Below, piece by piece: positions 45,936 to 57,039 of a stretch of 64,000 nucleotides of DNA (positions within the stretch are counted from its first letter, which is position 1; every line of letters begins with the position of its first letter). This DNA comes from Salvelinus alpinus. Taxonomy: Eukaryota > Chordata > Actinopteri > Salmoniformes > Salmonidae. The notes under the pieces were generated by a model. The model did no database searches. It was not told the origin of the DNA and saw only the letters and a list, made by a program, of their open reading frames with translations. The stretch lies in NCBI RefSeq assembly GCF_045679555.1, contig NC_092100.1, forward strand, positions 31,311,106 through 31,375,105, written 5' to 3'. The translations under genes and the position numbers were made by a program.

Positions 45936-47510
45936 GGTTTCTTAGCATAAGATGAAAGGAGGTGAGGTGGAGTTTGTAAACAATACCCCTGTCTAACCCC
46001 ATAACACCAAGCACAATATTTAATGATCCCACCCCTCTTCCTCTGTGTACTTTGCATTATAGAGAGTTGAAAGAGTCCTCACTTCAAGGATATTTGTCAG
46101 TTTGAACACCTAATACAGCATTGAACTTTAATTGTCACACCTTCACCACTCCTTCCCTCTCGTACTTTCCCATTTCTTTCACTTTCCCTCTCTTTTATTC
46201 TCAAGAACACACACACGCACACAATTCTGTCAGGCGGAGCTGAACTTTTGCACTGCGGTAAAGTGCAGGTTTTCCCCCCTGCAAATCCAGTCGCTGGACA
46301 ATCTAAGCCAATTACAGTGTGAGGGCAAATGGTTAACCTTCATAATATACATTTCCCAGCCCCTTTCCCTGCACTTGCCTGTCATCCCTAGGGCAGAGTT
46401 ATGCACCAGGGCCCAGTGTCCCAGGCGACCCACTTTGAGTTGGCTCAATTCATTAAGCCAGGCCCTGTGCACAGGCTTGAGTTCACACGGCGAAGGCACT
46501 TGCAGCAAACAGCTGCTGCACATTCCTGATGGGAGGGCCAGGCAGATGTCCAAGGACAATCAAAGGGAGAGGCAGGGAAAAGTTTATGAGCCAGCATTTG
46601 CCAACCTCAATGAGCAGCTCTCCATCCCCTCCTCAAAGACAGGGTGCAGCTGGTGTGACTCAAGGCCTTGTACTGGCTGGACTCCCTCTGCTCTGTCTCT
46701 CCCCCTCAAAACAGCACACTACATCTCCACTCTAGCATCCTGACAATATCAGTTGACTCCACGGTGCTCTCGACAAGTACACCCCGGCTTCCTTGGCACC
46801 AGCACAGGTGGTTCTAGCCAAGGGGTTGGGACAGAGGGATGAAAGGGGAGATTCACAGTGTTGACAAACTTGATTTCATTTGCATTGTTTTGAATAATGA
46901 ATCATGAGCACAATGCACAGTATATTATTTGTATCTAATTTAAGAGGACATTTTTGTTGTTGTTGAAAACAGTCTGCATGCCTTTATAATACACTGATTA
47001 TAATCTAGGTTAGCTTTCATTATTAGTCAGAGTCAAATTTTGGCCTACAGTTGTCTGGTCTACAACCAAAGATGAACTCTTACCTTTCAGTCACCTCACT
47101 TTATCTATGACATGTTTACATTCATGTGAGACAAAGATAAGGTACAAATGTATTTAATCACATAGCATACTGTTAACAGTACTCATGACAGTTTCAGTCA
47201 CTACCTTTTTCAACCAACAGATTTCTAATCTGAATGTAGCATTTACACATTTTGTCTGATTGGAATTTGAGGTTGCATAATGAGGATGTCATGAAAGTGT
47301 TTTTCTCTTCTCCAGGATAAAGAGGAGTCAAGGGGGAGACCCAACTGAATTTCAAAAGACTACTGACAACTCATGAAATCCCCCCTGAACACTGTGAAAG
47401 ACCACTCAGAGGGAATGGGCCTCCAACACTACAGACACAGCTTAGTTAATCCACTCATTATTGTACATGCAAAGGCAAAAAAATTGCCATGAGCGTGTGT
47501 CTATCTCTCT
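45936..47510. other. No gene recognised
   Basis: Unassigned DNA. A 203-codon frame at 46132-46743 has no recognised domain, and frames on other strands overlap it. Confidence 0.5.
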
Positions 47511-47536
47511 CACTCTTAGTTTCTCTCTCTCTCTTA

Positions 47537-47592
<56 letters not shown>

Positions 47593-47615
47593 ACTGTCTC
47601 AGCCTTTCTTTCTCT
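47511..47615. repeat. CT microsatellite
   Basis: About 100 bp of mostly pure CT dinucleotides with two short interruptions (cttagtt). Frames through it are artefacts. Confidence 0.95.
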
Positions 47616-48557
47616 CCCCTCTCTCCGTTGCACACAAACACAGCATGGTACCAGTTGTAATCACCGTTGGACACAATTTCAGGGACAATTTAAAGACTAT
47701 TTATTATCCTCAGTCAATAAGAACTGAGGGCTCTGCCTCAGACTCTCTGGATGTTCATTTGAAAGATAATTGATTGAGTTTTAAATGATTCCCAGTTGTT
47801 TTACAATAACAGTGTCTAGGTGTTGAGGCTTTCCTCTTTGTTCTGATTTCTTTAAAAGAGGCCCTTCGGATCTGAACTGGATTTCAGATGTATGCCATGG
47901 CTAAAAACTCTCAAGATGCACCTCCACAATGTATCAATAGGCCTACCCATTCAATCAATGATCGTTAGTGTGCTATATGAGAGGCATAATTATATGCTTA
48001 AAAACGTACCAAAATATGAAACTGGAAAATATTATAAATAATAGTCTCTGAGATAATAATAAGGATGTTGAAAAATGGTAACTACTAAGAGAAAGAGAAG
48101 AGTCTTCAATTCTCAGGGGAGAATATAGCCACTGGTAAAAGTACTGTATGGTCTCTATTAGTGGCCACTAACAGATGTGGTGAATGAGACAAAAAGCACC
48201 AAGGGAAAGTTTCTCAGCAGGGCACCAGTAACACAAACCTCTTAATCACACATGACCTGGCAGCCAGAGAGAGTTAAACAGCAGCATGGGGCCTCACTCA
48301 TAGTGGTCCCTCCTCTCATCATTAGCATAAGCACATGACTGCCCTGCATCCAACTCTCTGTTTAGTGTTTACAAACAATTTTGCAAGTACATGATAGTGG
48401 ACCTGACTGGCAACCTGTGGCTCCATTTACCCAGAAATTTGAAGGTAATGGACTGGAAACAATGACAACCCCATTTAGACCCAGTCCCTCTGCTAATGAA
48501 TAACGTCATAAAATGAGGGATTTCAAAGGGAGTACAACTATATTACAAATTCTGTGT
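47616..48557. other. No gene recognised
   Basis: Unassigned DNA without obvious repeats. Confidence 0.5.
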
Positions 48558-48744
48558 TTTAGGTGCTATCTAGACACTAAAAGGGTTCTTCGGGTGTCTC
48601 CATATGAGAACCCTTTGAAAACCCCCTTTTGTTTCCAAAGGGTTCTAAATGGAATAATAAAGGGTTCTACCTGTAACAAAAAATGGTTATCCTATGGGGA
48701 CAGCTGAATAACCATTTTGTAACTCTTTTTTTCTAAGAGTGTAG
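48558..48744. mobile_element. Foldback MITE (hairpin repeat)
   Basis: The two halves are inverted copies: aaaagggttcttcgggtgtc (48579) pairs with the reverse of ggacagctgaataaccattt, and tctccatatgagaac with gttatcctatgggga. The whole forms a long imperfect hairpin rich in agggttct units. I recall it as a very common salmonid foldback repeat. No coding capacity. Confidence 0.8.
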
Positions 48745-50233
48745 AAGCTACAGTATCAAATTGGTTTACTGTTAAGAGATCTACTACAGCCTACCATCTT
48801 TATTCTTAAGATATAAAGTCAGATATCATTGTGACACAACATGACTTGTGACAGCCTATAGCAGGTAAAATATTATGCAAACATACTATGTCCAGAGGGA
48901 AACTATTTGTGGGAGGAGGAATGTTATCAAATAATCATGATATTCTAAATGTTCACAACTATTAGCTGAACTAGACAATTTGATTAATTAAATTAAATTA
49001 AACCTGCATTTCCAGACATCAGAGACAAACTTTGATTCAACCTACAGCTCATTGACTCTTACATTGGGGAAATTGATTGTGTTTGTATAGCTGCCCACTT
49101 TTTACAATTCATGCTGGGTGAGTTAACCTTTTTTTTTAAGAGATCAAAGGTCATTCCCAAGCCAACAGTTGTAGAGATTTGATTTATTGTGCTGGAAAAT
49201 TAATGGGGGGATTAGAAGTTAACCAGACTTGGGACTGTCACTAAGCACTCTCTCTTGTTTAGATTGCTGGTTGCAATTTTGACCAATGAGCTTCTTGATT
49301 TAAATAAGAAGCTACACGGAGATACTAATAGGTATCAATGGTATGTGAAATGTTTCAATTCAGTGATACAGATCAACCAGAATTCACTCTGAAAATGTTA
49401 TGGTTACCCGATCCCTAAAAAAACAAATAGAAATTTGATCTGAAGACAACATTGAGGTCTCAGAGAGTGGAAAGGTGTCAAATGGACAACGGCTCCTACT
49501 CTGTTTTATGAGGTTTAGAGAAACACCCTGGTCTCCAAGGAAAGATGATCGTCAGTCCTTTAGGAGTACATTTGTGTGACATGTGAAGGGCATAACAAGA
49601 AACACTCTGCTGCCATAACTCAAGGTAGTATTCTGTCGCACGTGAGCTGATAATGCAGGTCATTGCATTCCACTGTATGACATTTATTGTCAAGGATGTT
49701 CATTCCTATGATGTTACCATGGAGGTATACAGTATATAGTAGGTACTCCACACCAAACGATTTGGGGGTGGTTTGTTTGTCTATGCGTGTGCATTCTGAC
49801 TTGCCACATGGCCTAAGTAAAATGATCTTAAAGACCTGGGGGAGTTTGTCCATCTGTTGGAATGCAGAGGGAGGCTTGAAATTAGAGCCCCTAATGAAAA
49901 CTCTCTGGTGTCCAACTTAAGCAATCATCTGGTTAAAATCAACCAGTAATTCCTCTAATTTCCCTGCCCCTCTCTCCCAGTACTCAATGCCTAATTTGGA
50001 AGAAAAGTATAGGTTCTGTTTTACACACCTGCATTTTGAACTCTGCAAAAAATGTGATCTGTTCCCCTCAGCAAGTAAACGTTTTACATTTATTTTTACC
50101 AAATAAAAACTACAACTAGCAAAATAATAAACAGATTATCATGAATAATCAGAAAGTAATATTACCACACAGTTTATGGTGAAGGATCCACAGATGTTTT
50201 GAAGTGATCAAAATGCTACTTTGATAGAGTGAA
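48745..50233. other. No gene recognised
   Basis: Unassigned A+T-rich DNA. Confidence 0.5.
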
Positions 50234-50481
50234 TACAGATGTAGGATCTTAATTTGACCAGTGTTTAATCCTGCAGCAAAAGGATTTGAATGTTTAGTGC
50301 ATATTGTTGCTCGATCAGTGGTTAAGCTATTAGCTGGACAAAAGTAGCCTACATGAAAAGTCCAATATTGTTAATATAACCGTGTGTTATTACAGGTTTT
50401 TTGTGAATTTAAGTAAATCATGAAGCTCATCTGCAATTCTCAGCAAGAAAAGAGTGATCAAATTAAGATCCTACATCTGTA
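50234..50481. mobile_element. TA-bounded MITE
   Basis: The ends tacagatgtaggatcttaat and attaagatcctacatctgta are perfect inverted copies, extending to about 26 bp with one mismatch (ttgacca against tgatcaa). The unit is 248 bp, bounded by TA and A+T rich inside. It is a Tc1/mariner-type MITE. No transposase. Confidence 0.92.
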
Positions 50482-50929
50482 ACACACCTGTACTCGATCA
50501 AGAAGGTGTGCTTGGTGAATTAAATAAATCAAGTGCTAAACATTGAAGTGTCATACATAACACAGGCAAGGATAAGGGGGAGCCTGGAGTAGTATCTGGA
50601 AAACTAAAACAAAGAGAACTAGCGTCTAAACCTATTAAACATCTCCCCTCTGAAAGAACCACTACTTTCCTTCAGGTTATTCAACCTTTCACCCACTGGG
50701 CCCCCTGACTGTGACCTTTAGCCAGATGCCATTTGCTTAAAATCTCAGCCGGTTTCAACCACTGGAATCTGCAACACATTAAAGGAGGAGAGGGGAACAC
50801 AGGCAATAGATTAGAGGCAAACTTGGTTATTAGTTTGCTGATACAGTTTTACAAGGGTCAAATGTAATACAATGTCAGGGAAAACAAGTTGAGGAGGAAA
50901 AAGTGTTTTTATTATGAAGCTTTGTACTA
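50482..50929. other. No gene recognised
   Basis: Unassigned DNA upstream of the large LINE. Confidence 0.5.
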
Positions 50930-51567
50930 GGGCTTTATTTATTTAAAAAATACAAGATGGTGCGGACATACATGTTCACTAGCCAACTTTGCAGTATTTA
51001 AAACAAAAAAGTGTGTTATTTCTTACATTATTTGCTCAGACCGTTTCTTGCCTTATTATCTACAGCTTAAAATAAGTTTTGAATGTTAGATCGGCGGTCA
51101 CTCACCAGCATTTAGACCAGAAATTCGACTTTCCTGAATTGGATCCTTTGTTCGTACCCCCCGATGCATTTCCACTCATCCCAGGGGCTGCTCCAAGACT
51201 CTGCCGACAGAGAAGAGGAATACGGAGTGGGCTTTTAGTCCGACTCAGGAGGCATGCATACCATCCACCTCTTCTGAGTATATAACTCGCCAATGTTCAG
51301 TCCCTGGACAATAAAGTTGATGAGCTCAGGGCTAGGAGCTCCTTCCAGAGAGACATCAGGGACTGTAACATACTCATGGCTCTCTCTGGATATATTGTCT
51401 CCATCCATACAGCCAGCGGGATTCTCCATACATCAGGAAGAAAGAACACTCCGGGAAAAAGAAAGGAGGAGGTATACGTTTCATGATTAACTACTCATGG
51501 TGTGATTGTGGTAACGTACAGGAAATCAAGTCCTTTTGTTTTCCCAATCTGGAATACCTCACCATCA

Positions 51568-52674
51568 GGGGTGCATGCTCAATCCCCTCCTGTACTCCCT
51601 GTTCACTCATGACTGCACACCATCATTAAGTTTGCCCATGACACAACAGTGGTAGGCCTGATCAACGACGAGAAAGCCTATAGGGAGGAGGTCAGAGACC
51701 TGACCGTGTGGTGCCAGGACAACAACCTCCCCCTCAACGTGATCAAGACAAAGGAGATGATTGTAGACTACAGGAAAAGGAGGACCGAACACGCCCCCAT
51801 TCTCATCGACGGGGCTGTAGTGGAACAGGTTGAGAGCTTCAAGTTCCTTGGTGTCCACATCACCAACAAACTAACATGGTCCAAGCACACCAAGACAGTA
51901 GTGAAGAGGGCACAACAAAACCTATTCCCCCTCAGGAGACTGAAGATTTGGCATGGGTCCTCAGATCCTCAAAAGGTTCTACAGCTGCACTTTTGAGAGC
52001 ATCCTGACTGGTTGCATCACTGCCTGGTATGGCAACTGCTCGGCCTCCGACCGCAAGGCACTACAGAGGGTAGTGTGCACGGCGCAGTACATCACTGGGG
52101 CCAAGCTTCCTGCCATCCAGGACCTCTATACCAGGCAGTGTCAGAGGAAGGCCCTAAATATTATCAAAGACTCCAGCCACAAAGACTCCAGCCACCCTAG
52201 TCGTGGACTGTTCTCTGCTACTGCATGGCAAGCGGTACCAGAGCGCCAAGTCTAGGTCCAAGAGGCTTCTAAACAGCTTCTACCCCCAAGCCATAAGACT
52301 CCTGAACATCTAATCAAATGGCTACCCAGATTTGCATTGCCCCTCTTTTACACTGCTGCTACTCTCTGTTTTTATCTATGCATTGTTACATTAATAACTC
52401 TACCTACATGTACATATTACCTCGACTAACCGGTGCTCCCACACATTGACTCTGTACCGGTACCCCCTTTATATAGCCTCACTATTGTTATTTTACTGCT
52501 GCTCTTTAATTATTTGTTACTTTTAGTTCTTATTCATATTTTTTGTTTAGTATTTGTTTTTTGTTTTTTTAACTGAATTGTTGGTTAGGGCTCGTAAGTA
52601 AGCATTTCACTGTAAGGACTACACCTGTTGTTTTCGGGCATGTGACAAATAAACTGTGATTTAATTTGATTTTG
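51568..52674 (+). mobile_element. LINE A: 5'-truncated LINE nested in LINE B
   Basis: It begins inside a reverse transcriptase (GCMLNPLLYSLFTHDC), has FAHD at 51631-51642 in place of the usual FADD, and continues with the frame 51649-51996 and, after a frameshift, 51953-52255 (CITAWYGNCSASDRKALQRV). A 3' untranslated region and a tail ending gtgatttaatttgatttt follow. The bases atca occur on both sides (51564-51567, 52675-52678), and LINE B text is continuous across the insert. It is a related but different family from LINE B: the encoded C-termini are alignable but clearly diverged. Confidence 0.88.
51631..52255 (+). pseudogene. LINE A reverse transcriptase C-terminal pseudogene
   Basis: Palm-end and thumb sequence: FAHDTTVVGLINDEKAYREE, VWCQDNNLPLNVIKTKEMIV, ESFKFLGVHITNKLTWSKHT and RAQQNLFPLRRL (to about 51950). 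A +1 shift then leads to MGPQILKRFYSC, ESILTGCITAWYGN, YITGAKLPAIQDLYTRQCQR and RKALNIIKDSSH. A short duplication, cacaaagactccagc, follows near 52180. The second catalytic Asp of FADD is kept but the first of the pair is His. It lacks the rest of the enzyme. Confidence 0.85.
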
Positions 52675-55182
52675 ATCAAATGCAGACTACGTTACCTCCC
52701 AAGAGAATTCTCTTCGGTCATCATCAATGCTGTGTATATTCCGCCTCAAGTCGAAACCGTGATGGCTCTCAAGGAACTACACTGGACTTTGTGCAAACTG
52801 AAAACCGCATATCCTGAGGCGGCATTTATTGTAGCTGGGGACTTTAATAAAGCAATCTGAGGAAAACGCGAACAAAGTTTTATCAACACATCGCCTGCGC
52901 AACTCGCTCGTCAAGACCATCGCTACTCCCCCTTCCTGGAAGTCTACAAGGCCCTACCCCGCCATCCCTTCGGCAAATCAGATCCCCCCTCCATTCTGCT
53001 ATTCCCTTTCTAAAGGCAGAAACTTAAACAGAAAGTACCGGTGGGGCCTCCCGAGTGCTGCATCGGTCTAAGGCACTGTATCACAGTGCTAGAGGCGTCA
53101 CTACAGACCCGGGTTCGATCCTGGGCTGTATCACAACCGGCTGTGATCGGTAGTCCCATAGGGCGGCACATCGTCCGGGTGGGGCTTTACTTGGCTCATC
53201 GCACTCTAGCGACTCCTTGTGATGGGCCGGGTGACTGCAGGCTGACCTCAGTTGACAGTTGAACAGTGATTCCCCCGACACATTGGTGCGGCTGGTTTCC
53301 GGTTAGGCGGGTGGGTGTTAAGAAGCGTAGTTTGGCGGGTCATGTTTCAGAGGACGCATGACTCGACCTTCGCCTCCCGAGCCCCTTGGGGAGTTGCAAA
53401 GATGAAACAAGATTGAAATTGGGGAGAAAAATGGGGTAAAATACAAAGGACTGGTCAACTTTGGTCTGACCAATTGGAATATATGCTGTAGAATGTTTTC
53501 ATTTCACGGACTGGGATATGTTCCGGGTTGCCTTTGAGAATAACATTGATGTATACACTGACTTGGTGACTAAATTCATCAGGAAGTGCATAGAGAATGT
53601 TGTTCCCACTGTGATGTTTAGAACTTATCCAAACCAAAAACCGTGGATAGATGGCAGCATTCGTGCAAAACTGAAAGTCCAAACCACCGCATTTAACCAC
53701 GGCAAGGTGGCTGGGAACATGGATGAGTACAAACAGTCCAGCTGTAACCTCCGTAAGGTAATCAAACAGGCACAACGTCAGTACAGAGACAAATTGGAGT
53801 CGTAATTCAACGCCTCAGACACAAGATGTATGTGGCAGGGACTCCAGATAATCACGGATTATAAAGGGAAAACCAGTCACATTGCGGTCATCGACGCGTT
53901 GCTCCCGGAAACCTTAATAGCCCGCTCACGAGGACTGTGAGCTCTCGTTCTCCGTGGCCGACGTGAGTAAGACATTTAAGCGTGTTAACCCTCGTAAGGC
54001 TGCTGGCCCAGATGGCATCCCTAGTCACACCCTCAGAGCATGTGCAGACCAGCTGGCTGGAGTGTTTACGGACATATTCAATCTCTCCCTTTCCCAGTCT
54101 GTTGTCCCCACTTGCTTCAATGTTCCTGTACCCAAGAAATTAAAGGTAACTGAACTAAATTAGTATCGTCCCATAGCACTTTCACTTCTGTCATTATGCA
54201 TTGCTTTGAGAGGCTAGTTAAGGATCATATCTCCTCCACCTTACCCAACACCCTAGACCCACTACATTTTGTATACCGCCCCAACAGATCCACGGATGAT
54301 ACAATCGCCACTGCACTGCACACGGCCCTATCCCATCTGGACAAGAGGAATACCTATGTAAGAATGCTGTTCATCAACTACAGCTCAGCCTTCAATACCA
54401 TAGTGCCCTCCAAGCTCATCATTAAGCTTGGGGCCCTGGGTCCTGGACTTCCTGACGGGCCGACCCAAGGTGGTGAAGGTAGGCAACAACACCTCTGCTG
54501 CACTGATCCTCAACCTGTACTCCCATGTTCACCCATGACTGCTTGCCCATGCTCGTCTCCAATTCAATCATCAATCAACAGACTACAGGGAGGAGGTGAG
54601 GGCGTTGGCGGAGTGGTGCCAGGAAAATAACCTCTCCCTCAACATCAATAAAATGAAGGAGCTGATCATGGACTTTAGGAGACAACAGAGGGAGCAGTGG
54701 AGAGGGTCAAAAGCTTCAAATTCCTCGGCGTGCACATCACTGACAACCTGAAATGGTCAATCCACACAGACAGTGTGGTTAAGAAGGAGCAACATTGCCT
54801 CTTCAACCTCAGGAGGCTGAAGAAATGTAGCTTGGCCCCTAAGACACTCACAAACGTCTACAGATGCACCATTGAGTGCATCCTGTTGGGCAGTATCACT
54901 GCCTGGTATGGCAACTTCCACAAACGCAGGGCTCTCCAGAGGGTGGTACGGTCAGGCCAACACATCACCGGGGGCATACTGCCTGCCCTCCAGGACATCT
55001 ACAGCAACCGGTTTCACAGAAAGGACAAAAAGATCGAGGACATCAGCCACCCGAGCCACGGCCCTTTCACCTCGCTGCCATCTAGAAGGCGAAGACAGTA
55101 CAGATGCATCAAATCTGGGACTGAGAGACTGAAAAACAGCTTCTGTCTCCAGGCCATCAGACTGTTAACCTCTCTGGGGTAG
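52666..55182 (+). pseudogene. LINE B endonuclease/reverse transcriptase pseudogene
   Basis: Segments in order: endonuclease with AFIVAGDFN (52666-52860); linker with KPWIDGSIRAKLKVQTTAFN and KQAQRQYRDKLES (53518-53805); reverse transcriptase start RVNPRKAAGPDGIPS (53954-54163); palm with [30 protein letters not shown] and the mutated [10 protein letters not shown] (54196-54430); and the C-terminal region FKFLGVHITDNLKWS, SITAWYGN and RALQRVVRSGQHITGG (54697-55182). The last 14 bp of that frame run into the TTAA-type element. It is broken by frameshifts, two insertions and loss of catalytic boxes, so it makes no enzyme. An earlier piece of the endonuclease lies at 51064-51560. Confidence 0.85.
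53041..53446 (+). mobile_element. tRNA-derived SINE nested in LINE B
   Basis: The head has tcggtctaaggcactgtatc (A-box region) and gggttcgatcctgg (B box). The body passes through cggctgtgatcggtagtccc, gacacattggtgcggctgg, gcgtagtttggcgggtcatg and ggacgcatgactcgacc. It ends gattgaaattggggagaaaa and atggggtaaaat. The head resembles the SINE at 63479, but the body and tail match the one at 42116-42537. Likely a tRNA-Leu-type head from recall. Confidence 0.88.
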
Positions 55183-56186
55183 GTGGGACGCAATCGTCCC
55201 ACCTGGCCAATAGCCAGGGAAAATACAGAGCGCCATATTCAAATAAAATGATATAAAAATCAAACTTTCATTAAATCACACATGTAAGATTCCAAATTAA
55301 AGCTACACTCGTTGTGAATCCAGCCAACATGTCAGATTTCAAAAAGGCTTTTCGGCGAAAGCATAAGATGCTATTATCTGATGATAGCACAACAGTAAAC
55401 AAAGAGAGTAGCATATTTCAACACTGCAGGCACGACACAAAACGCAGAAATAAAAATATAATTCATGCCTTACCTTTGACAAAATTCTTTTGTTGGCACT
55501 CCAATATGTCCCATAAACATCACAATGGTCCTTTTGTTCGATTAATTCCGTCGATATATATCCAAAATGTCAATTTATTTGGCGCGTTTCATCCAGAAAA
55601 ACACTGCTTCCAACTTGCGCAACGTCACGACAAAATATATAAAAAGTTACATGTAAACTTTACCAAAACATTTCAAACTACTTTTGTAATACAACGTTAG
55701 GTATTTTTAAACGTTAATAATCGATCAATTTGAAGACGGGATGATCTGTGTTCAATACAAAAAGAAAACAAACTGACTGAACTTTTTTGGTAATGTGCCT
55801 CTCTCAAACAATTTACTTCAAGTAACCCTCCTTTACGATGGTCGTACTTCTTCATTACACAAAGGAATAACCTCAACCAATTTCCAAAGACTGGTGACAT
55901 CCAGTGGAAGCGGTAGGAACTACAAACAAGTCCCTTAGAAATCTGGTGTCCCAATGAAACCTCATTGAAATGTCTGAATGGTTTGTCCTCGGGGTTTTGC
56001 CTGCTACATAAGTTCTGTTATGCTCACAGACATGATTCAAACAGTTTTAGAAACTTCAGAGTTTTTATATCCAAATCTACTAATAATATGCATATCTTAT
56101 ATTCTGGGGATGAATTTTATTTTTTGAATTTTGCGCACTGCCTTTTCAGCGGAATGTTGTGGGTGTTCCGCTAGCGGAAAGGTTAA
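55165..56186. mobile_element. TTAA-bounded (piggyBac-like) non-autonomous element 1
   Basis: TTAA occurs at both borders (55165-55168 and 56183-56186), with inner ends cctctctgg and gcggaaagg roughly inverted. TTAA targeting is diagnostic of piggyBac-type transposition. It lies in the C-terminal coding part of LINE B. Near the left end is gtgggacgcaatcgtcccac, a strong palindrome. Near the right end is caaacagttttagaaacttc, shared with the element at 58646-60472. A 128-codon frame (55314-55700) has no recognised domain. No transposase. Confidence 0.82.
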
Positions 56187-56281
56187 CATAATTTTTTCAT
56201 GACTGCCTCATCTCTGTCTCCCACACATACAATTATACAGTATGTATGGTCCCTTAGTCGAGCATTGCATTTCAAACACAG
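56187..56281. other. Short flank between TTAA element and LTR element
   Basis: After removing the LTR element and one copy of its cacag duplication, this flank joins directly to 58321 (..catttcaaacacag / attcaaccacaaag). I recall the joined sequence as part of a degenerate salmonid Tc1-like element whose right end may be at 60590-60860. Confidence 0.4.
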
Positions 56282-56405
56282 TGTCACGCCCTGACCTTAG
56301 AGAGCCTTTTTATGTCTCTAGTTGGTTTGGTCAGGGTGTGATTTGGGGTGGGCATTCTATGTTTTGTTTTCTATGTTTCTTTATTTCTATGTTTTGGCCG
56401 GGTAT

Positions 56406-56453
56406 GGTTCTCAATCAGAGACAGCTGTCTATCGTTGTCTCTGATTGGGAATC
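56406..56453 (+). repeat. LTR hairpin, copy 2
   Basis: Arms 56406-56423 (ggttctcaatcagagaca) and 56436-56453 (tgtctctgattgggaatc) pair at all 18 positions, two of them G-T wobbles, around a 12-base loop. The second LTR has the same hairpin at about 58083-58130, with one extra change in an arm. Confidence 0.88.
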
Positions 56454-56587
56454 ATACTTAGGTAGCCCTTTTTCCCCTCCTTTCAGTGTGGGTAGTTAAC
56501 TTTGTTTGTGGCACTATAGCCCTGTAAGCTTCACGGTTGTTTCTTTTGTTTGTTGTTTTGTTGGCGACATTTTAAATAAAAAGGAAA

Positions 56588-57038
56588 ATGTACGTTCACC
56601 ACGCTGCACTTTGGTCCACTTCTTTCAACGGCCGTGACAGAACTACCCACCACCAAGGGACCAAGCAGCATGGCCGGGAGGAGCAGCGCTATCTGGAGGA
56701 ATGGACATGGGAGGAGATATTGGAAGGCAAGGGACACTGGGCACAGGCTGGTGAATATCGCCGTCCTAAAGAGGAACTGGAGGCAGCTAAAGCAGAGCGG
56801 CTACGCTACGAGGAATTGGCACAGCGGAGTAAGCGCGAGAGGCAGCCCCCCAAAAAATGGGGGGGGGAACACGGGGCGAGTGGCTGAGTCAGGGTATAGA
56901 CCTGAGCTAACTCCCCGTGCTTATCGGAAGGAGCGTGATACTGGTCGGGCACCGTGTTATGCGGTAAAGCGCACGGTGTCTCCAGTTCGCTCTCATAGCC
57001 CGGTGCGCTACAACCCAGCTCCGCATCTGCCGGGCTAG
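56588..57038 (+). CDS. LTR-element ORF, charged N-terminal part, copy 2
   Basis: The ATG at 56588 lies within the 5' LTR (MYVHHAALW), as in copy 1. The frame reads WTWEEILEGKGHWAQAG, EYRRPKEELEAAKAERLRYE and KRERQPPKK. It changes to the next frame at a poly-G run (56860-56868), where copy 1 has no shift, then continues VAESGYRPELTPRAYRKERD and PCYAVKRTVSPVRSHSP before a stop at 57036-57038. Apart from the poly-G indel, amino-acid similarity to copy 1 is high, which supports real coding history. It is unrecognised. A helical, charged structural protein (Gag-like) is a guess from position and composition. Confidence 0.5.
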
Positions 57039-57039
57039 G

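Larger units (their letters stand above)
50930..55164 (+). mobile_element. LINE B: long jockey-type LINE split by nested insertions
   Basis: Endonuclease text runs to 51567, stops at another LINE (51568-52674), and resumes at 52675 with RLRYLPREFSSVIINAVYIP and FIVAGDFN. It is interrupted again by a SINE (53041-53446). It then continues through linker, reverse transcriptase (53954-54630) and C-terminal region (54697-55164), where a TTAA-type element begins. Defects include loss of the TETW endonuclease motif near 51374, Asn for the first reverse transcriptase Asp ([10 protein letters not shown], codon 54376-54378), and deletions near 54500-54580 that remove the PQG and FADD boxes. The 5' border is approximate. 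Confidence 0.85.

Noticed and set aside
46132-46743. 203-codon open frame
   Set aside because: No recognisable domain or family motif, and competing frames on other strands. The A box, splice or repeat context gives no support.
55314-55700. 128-codon frame in the TTAA-type element as a transposase
   Set aside because: No DDE/D motif or Cys-rich C-terminus of piggyBac proteins; the frame lies in A+T-rich non-coding repeat sequence.
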